Part shown: positions 11,736-15,276 of the stretch, piece by piece
How the letters are laid out: every line of letters begins with the position of its first letter
Position numbering within the stretch: the stretch's first letter is position 1
Source of the DNA: Kangiella sp.
GTDB taxonomy: Bacteria > Pseudomonadota > Gammaproteobacteria > Enterobacterales > Kangiellaceae
DNA: 15,276 nt
Assembly: GCA_002733465.1 (NCBI GenBank)
Contig: NVVT01000003.1
Location: 118,393 to 133,668 of the forward strand
Reading direction: 5' to 3'
Notes under the pieces: generated by a model
Seen by the model: the letters and a program-made list of their open reading frames with translations, nothing else
Database searches by the model: none
What the model was told of the DNA's origin: nothing
Made by a program: the position numbers and the translations under genes

Positions 11736-12404
11736 TTAAACAAATGCATAGGGTAGACCGCATTCTAAAGCTTTTTTGTAACTAGCTAAGGAATGGATAT
11801 TTTCCAAAAAATCTTTCAAATTTGGATGTGTTTCTTTTAAATTTGTTCGCGCTGCTGCAGCTTCCAATGGAAAGCTCAGCATAATATCAACGCCTGACAT
11901 TGTATTACCTACAAACCACTCTTTACCGGCCAATAGGCTCTCTAAATAGTCAAGATTATTGATCACATTGGGTGTTACAAAACTCTGCAAAGTTTTATTA
12001 GCAATCGCTTTTGCGATCGGTTTAATAAAAAATGGCATAGGCGCTTCTTTTATTTTATTAAATATCAGAGTAAATACTAGAAATGGCATGATCGTGCCTT
12101 CTGCATAATGCATTAATTCTCGATATTTTAAATACTCATCACTTTCTTTGTCAGGCATCAATTTACCTTCGCCATATTTTTCAATAAGGTATTGAACAAT
12201 GGCTGATGACTCAGCAATACAGATATCTCCGTCGGTTATAACAGGAGACTTACCTAAAGGATGGATCTCTTTTAATTCCTTTGGCGCTAACATCGTCACC
12301 TTGTCTCGGTAATAATGTTTAACTTCGTATTTGACGCCAAGTTCTTCTAAAAGCCAAAGTATGCGCTGTGCACGTGAGTTTTCAAGGTAGTGAAGTGTAA
12401 TCAT
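11736..12404 (-). CDS. Glutathione S-transferase
   Basis: The product is 222 residues. An N-terminal thioredoxin-like domain (1-82) has Ser10 in ENSRAQRILWLLEELG at the usual catalytic position, the cis-Pro loop PLGKSPVI (Pro54) and the glutathione-binding pair Glu65-Ser66 (AESSAIVQYL). An all-helical C-terminal domain follows (about 90-215) with the N-capping SGVDIMLSFPLE motif. It conjugates or reduces with glutathione in the cytoplasm; the substrate is unknown. Ribosome binding before the ATG is weak. It probably heads a transcript with the LuxR regulator. Confidence 0.93.
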   Translation of the reverse strand: MITLHYLENSRAQRILWLLEELGVKYEVKHYYRDKVTMLAPKELKEIHPLGKSPVITDGDICIAESSAIVQYLIEKYGEGKLMPDKESDEYLKYRELMHYAEGTIMPFLVFTLIFNKIKEAPMPFFIKPIAKAIANKTLQSFVTPNVINNLDYLESLLAGKEWFVGNTMSGVDIMLSFPLEAAAARTNLKETHPNLKDFLENIHSLASYKKALECGLPYAFV

Positions 12405-12490
12405 AATTGAAGCACCAAAAATTAAACAATAGAGTTGCGGGTTATTTTACACTTAAAATTAGCGTTTAGTTAATTATTAGTTTGACATAA

Positions 12491-12538
12491 CCGCACCGGC
12501 ATCCATGCCTCCTTGCGGAATACAGTCCATCCATGGAC
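12491..12538. repeat. Tandem palindromes (REP-like)
   Basis: CCGCA...TGCGG (12491-12518) encloses GGCAT-CC-ATGCC, and is followed by GTCCAT-CC-ATGGAC (12525-12538). Both hairpins share the core CATCCATG. They lie between the GST gene and the terminator of the PKD gene. Confidence 0.55.
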
Positions 12539-12541
12539 ATA

Positions 12542-12571
12542 AAAAAGGGCCAACCGAAGTTGACCCTTTTT
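12542..12571 (-). terminator. Intrinsic terminator of the PKD/PPC gene
   Basis: Minus strand: AAAGGGTCAAC-TTCG-GTTGGCCCTTT with one U-G pair and a stable UUCG tetraloop, then a T-run. It begins about 24 bases after the stop codon. Confidence 0.9.
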
Positions 12572-12594
12572 GCTTTTACTTAGCTTTATTGCTA

Positions 12595-15276
12595 CTAGTT
12601 ATCAAACCAGTATGCATCCAACTGAACGTCAGTAGAAGCTTGTGCGCCTCTAACTATAATGAACCAAGTACCTTCAGCAGGGTTAGTAATAGTACAGTTA
12701 TGTGTATTACCAGCTCCAGTTTCAATACAGTCATTATCGTTACGAGTTGGTGTTGATCCAAAGTTAATAGCCAAGTCGGCATTACCGGTTCCACCTGAGA
12801 TATCAATTTCTAAACTATCAGCACCTGCTGGTACGTCGATAGTATAGGAAATGACTTCGCCACTTGCTGGGCTTATACCCGTTTCAGTAAATCCACCACT
12901 AGTTCCTGTTCCAGCTTCAGAAACCGTTACTGACTGACTTGAAGTATTTGTAGAGCCTTCATCGTCGGTCACGGTTAAGGAAACAGTATAAGTTCCAGCA
13001 GTAGCGTAAGTATTGATTGGATTTTGATCAGTTGATGTATTTCCATCACCAAAATCCCAACTGTAACTATCTACAGTTCCATCACTATCAGAACTATTAT
13101 CCGTAAACGTTGCTTCTAAATCACTAGTAGAAACGCTGAAATCAGAAGTTGGAGCAATGTTTCCGACATCTCCCGCAGTCCAATAAGCATCTAATTGAAC
13201 ACCACTTGATGCTGCAACACCGCGAATGATAATAAACCAAGTTCCTTCAGAAGGATCCGTGATTGAACAGCTATGGGTATTTCCAGTAGCTTGCTCAAGA
13301 CAGTCATTATCGTTTCTAGTCGGAGTTGAACCAAAGTTGACAACTAAAGTAATATCGCCCGTTCCACCAGAGGTATCTATATCTAGTGCCGTAGCGCCAG
13401 CAGGAACATCAATAGTAAACTCTAAGTTTTCACGAGAACCCGGAGAAACATTAGTTTCAGTAAATCCACCGGAAGTTCCACCACCAGCTGACTCCACAGT
13501 GACCGCTTGTGAACTTGTGTTAATGGTACCTTGGTCATCCGTTACGGTTAATGCAACAGTATAAGTACCGCCTAAAGAGTATACATGCACAGGGTTTTGA
13601 CTAGTTGACGAAGCGCTATCGCCGAAATCCCAACTCCAAGATGAAATAGTTCCGTCACTATCACTACTGCTATCTGCAAAAGTGACTTCTAGCTCGTTAA
13701 GCGTATAAGTAAAGTTTGAAATAGGCGGAATGTTATCTTCGCTCACTGTAACCGATTGATTTGATGTATTAGTGTCGCCAGAATCATCAGTAACGGTTAA
13801 GGAAACCGTATAGGTTCCAGCAGTTGCGTAGTTATTAGTTGGATTTTGAGATGACGATGTACTTCCATCTCCAAAGTCCCAACTCCGAACATCGACCGTT
13901 CCATCGCTATCCGTACTAGTGTCAGTAAACGCAACACTCAATTCTGTTGCGACAAAAGTAAATCCAGAGACTGGCGCTTGATTTCCAGTGCTAACTGTCA
14001 CACTTTGTGTATTAGTATTCGTAGCGCCTTGATCATCCGTTACTGTAAGGGCAACTGAATAAGTGCCATCAGTCGCATAGGAATAAGCAGGGTTAGAACC
14101 CGTAGCTGTACTGCCATCACCGAAGTCCCAAGAATAAGAAGCAACGCTTCCATCACTATCTGTACTACCAGTTCCATCAAACGTACAATCTAGCAATGTA
14201 CAAGATGAAGTAAATGAAGCTACAGGATTTTGATTGCCTCCAGTTCCACCATCACAAGAATCAAATTTGAAACTTGAAATATGAGTTCCCCATTGACCAT
14301 TTTCTTTACCGTATTGATTGGTGTACCAAAAAGTACATTCGTCTACGGGATCTAGCGACAAATGACTGTAATCGCCCCAACGGTTACTAGAGTTACCGTC
14401 AGTACCAGCGACTAATATCGCTTCCGCTTCGGTCATAACACCTAATGTATCAGTTGCTAAACGACCTGTGTAACGAATGCCTGGGAAATCAGTGCTACTC
14501 CCCCAACTATAAGCTAAAGCCATGTTTCCATCTTTATCCATTGCTATAGAACCCATCCAACGGTTTTTTCCATCTGGAGAATAGGTACCTTCTTGCTCAA
14601 TATGCCAAACATCACCAGTATTTCTGCGAAGCTCAAACCAACGAATACCGCCGTGATCAGTGCCATCAACATCAGTTACAAAATTTCCAACGATAGTTTC
14701 ATAGGTATTAAAGTTGCGATATTGCGCTCTAAACATGACCACTTCACGCAAAGGATCAAGTGTTGAACTAGAACCAGCTTGAGGGAAACATGAAAAAGAA
14801 GTTAAACCACATAAATCAGAATCAAATTCAGCGATAGGGAAATCACCTACTTTGGTGAATGTTGAGTTATTTGTATTATCGAAATCTGCAATAAATTCCC
14901 ATAATTCAATATAATCTTCATTGGGATTATTACTTGCTGAGTTATGAACTTCATCATCACGATGACGAACAAAATAACCCGGTGTACCCGCTGGCATATC
15001 GTTAACGCCGTCGTGATCAACCGGTGGAATCATTTGAAAACCGAATCCAGCTAAGTCCGGTGTTTCAATTCTGATCATTGTCGCTGCATTACCAGCAAGC
15101 ATTGCGTCTCTATCAAGTGCATATACCGCCGAAGTGTTTTCATTGGTTCCAACGTAATAGGCATCTTGCCCTACACCATACTTAGGGTAATCAGGAAAGC
15201 TTGGTGCTGTAAAAGAATAAGCAAACCAACCGCCTGTTATAGGATCTGAAGTTTGAGAAATATAGACACAAAGGTT
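12595..15276 (-). CDS. Large secreted multidomain protein, four PKD and two PPC domains (5' end cut)
   Basis: The frame is open to the window edge: 893 residues visible, start missing. Residues 1 to about 340 are a Trp- and Asp-rich extracellular domain (SFTAPSFPDYPKYGV, HRDDEVHNSASNNPNEDYIE, DGTDHGGIRWFELRR) that looks like a beta-propeller or concanavalin-type fold; I cannot name it. Then PKD1 (about 345-427), PKD2 (427-512), PKD3 (512-594), PPC1 (600-697), PKD4 (702-785), PPC2 (790-893). PKD units carry the WDFGDG and YxxxGTYTVxLTVTDD signatures. PPC modules are bacterial pre-peptidase C-terminal domains, often linked to secretion, and each holds the paired Cys of RNDNDC and the later THSC/THNC. 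Low Lys and high Ser/Thr/Asp content also points to the cell exterior. No protease motif is visible in this part. Confidence 0.9.
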   Translation of the reverse strand, partial: NLCVYISQTSDPITGGWFAYSFTAPSFPDYPKYGVGQDAYYVGTNENTSAVYALDRDAMLAGNAATMIRIETPDLAGFGFQMIPPVDHDGVNDMPAGTPGYFVRHRDDEVHNSASNNPNEDYIELWEFIADFDNTNNSTFTKVGDFPIAEFDSDLCGLTSFSCFPQAGSSSTLDPLREVVMFRAQYRNFNTYETIVGNFVTDVDGTDHGGIRWFELRRNTGDVWHIEQEGTYSPDGKNRWMGSIAMDKDGNMALAYSWGSSTDFPGIRYTGRLATDTLGVMTEAEAILVAGTDGNSSNRWGDYSHLSLDPVDECTFWYTNQYGKENGQWGTHISSFKFDSCDGGTGGNQNPVASFTSSCTLLDCTFDGTGSTDSDGSVASYSWDFGDGSTATGSNPAYSYATDGTYSVALTVTDDQGATNTNTQSVTVSTGNQAPVSGFTFVATELSVAFTDTSTDSDGTVDVRSWDFGDGSTSSSQNPTNNYATAGTYTVSLTVTDDSGDTNTSNQSVTVSEDNIPPISNFTYTLNELEVTFADSSSDSDGTISSWSWDFGDSASSTSQNPVHVYSLGGTYTVALTVTDDQGTINTSSQAVTVESAGGGTSGGFTETNVSPGSRENLEFTIDVPAGATALDIDTSGGTGDITLVVNFGSTPTRNDNDCLEQATGNTHSCSITDPSEGTWFIIIRGVAASSGVQLDAYWTAGDVGNIAPTSDFSVSTSDLEATFTDNSSDSDGTVDSYSWDFGDGNTSTDQNPINTYATAGTYTVSLTVTDDEGSTNTSSQSVTVSEAGTGTSGGFTETGISPASGEVISYTIDVPAGADSLEIDISGGTGNADLAINFGSTPTRNDNDCIETGAGNTHNCTITNPAEGTWFIIVRGAQASTDVQLDAYWFDN

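Noticed and set aside
12505..13564. Plus-strand frames opposite the PKD/PPC gene
   Set aside because: They are antisense shadows of repetitive coding DNA, with biased composition and no start signals.

Overview
The window looks like a low-GC chromosomal segment from a gammaproteobacterium, probably marine. The evidence is an E. coli-like tRNA-Asp, a Prx5-type peroxiredoxin, a GST, a LuxR/DUF4199 pair and a large secreted PKD/PPC protein. The genus cannot be fixed from the sequence; Kangiellaceae or Alteromonadales relatives are a guess. Every gene I can support lies on the minus strand, so transcription runs right to left.

Layout, left to right. (1) 1-1627 is a tight three-gene operon: a LuxR-HTH/VOC fusion, a YdjM-like membrane protein, and a thioredoxin-like protein cut by the window edge. 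(2) 1775 to about 9300 is an accessory block of short, mostly unrecognised genes. Many are separated by 60-105 bp imperfect palindromes with the architecture of integron attC recombination sites. The clearest are at 3014-3072, 5155-5214, 5829-5933 and 7427-7486. In most cassettes the 3' R'' box is complementary to the same cassette's own 5' end, as expected if each was once a free circle. No integrase is present, and the upstream side, where attI and intI should lie, holds a tRNA and housekeeping genes. I therefore read the block as a CALIN (cluster of attC sites lacking an integrase) or the distal part of a dispersed chromosomal integron. Nearly all cassette products carry a signal peptide, lipobox or membrane segments, so the array looks like a store of envelope and secreted proteins.

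(3) 9300-9740 holds two strong terminators and a tRNA-Asp with a textbook promoter. (4) 9964-12404 is core-like: a Prx5 peroxiredoxin with an OxyR-like operator, a DUF4199 membrane protein, a membrane-anchored LuxR regulator and a GST, so redox defence is a theme. (5) 12595-15276 is the C-terminal 893 residues of a large secreted protein with four PKD and two PPC domains, ending at a strong terminator.

Other points of interest are a family of hairpins (4155, 4271, 6322), two of which show compensatory base changes; two attC left halves with no adjacent right half; a cassette lipoprotein whose start appears lost by a one-base deletion; and palindromic operators at 9351 and 11262.
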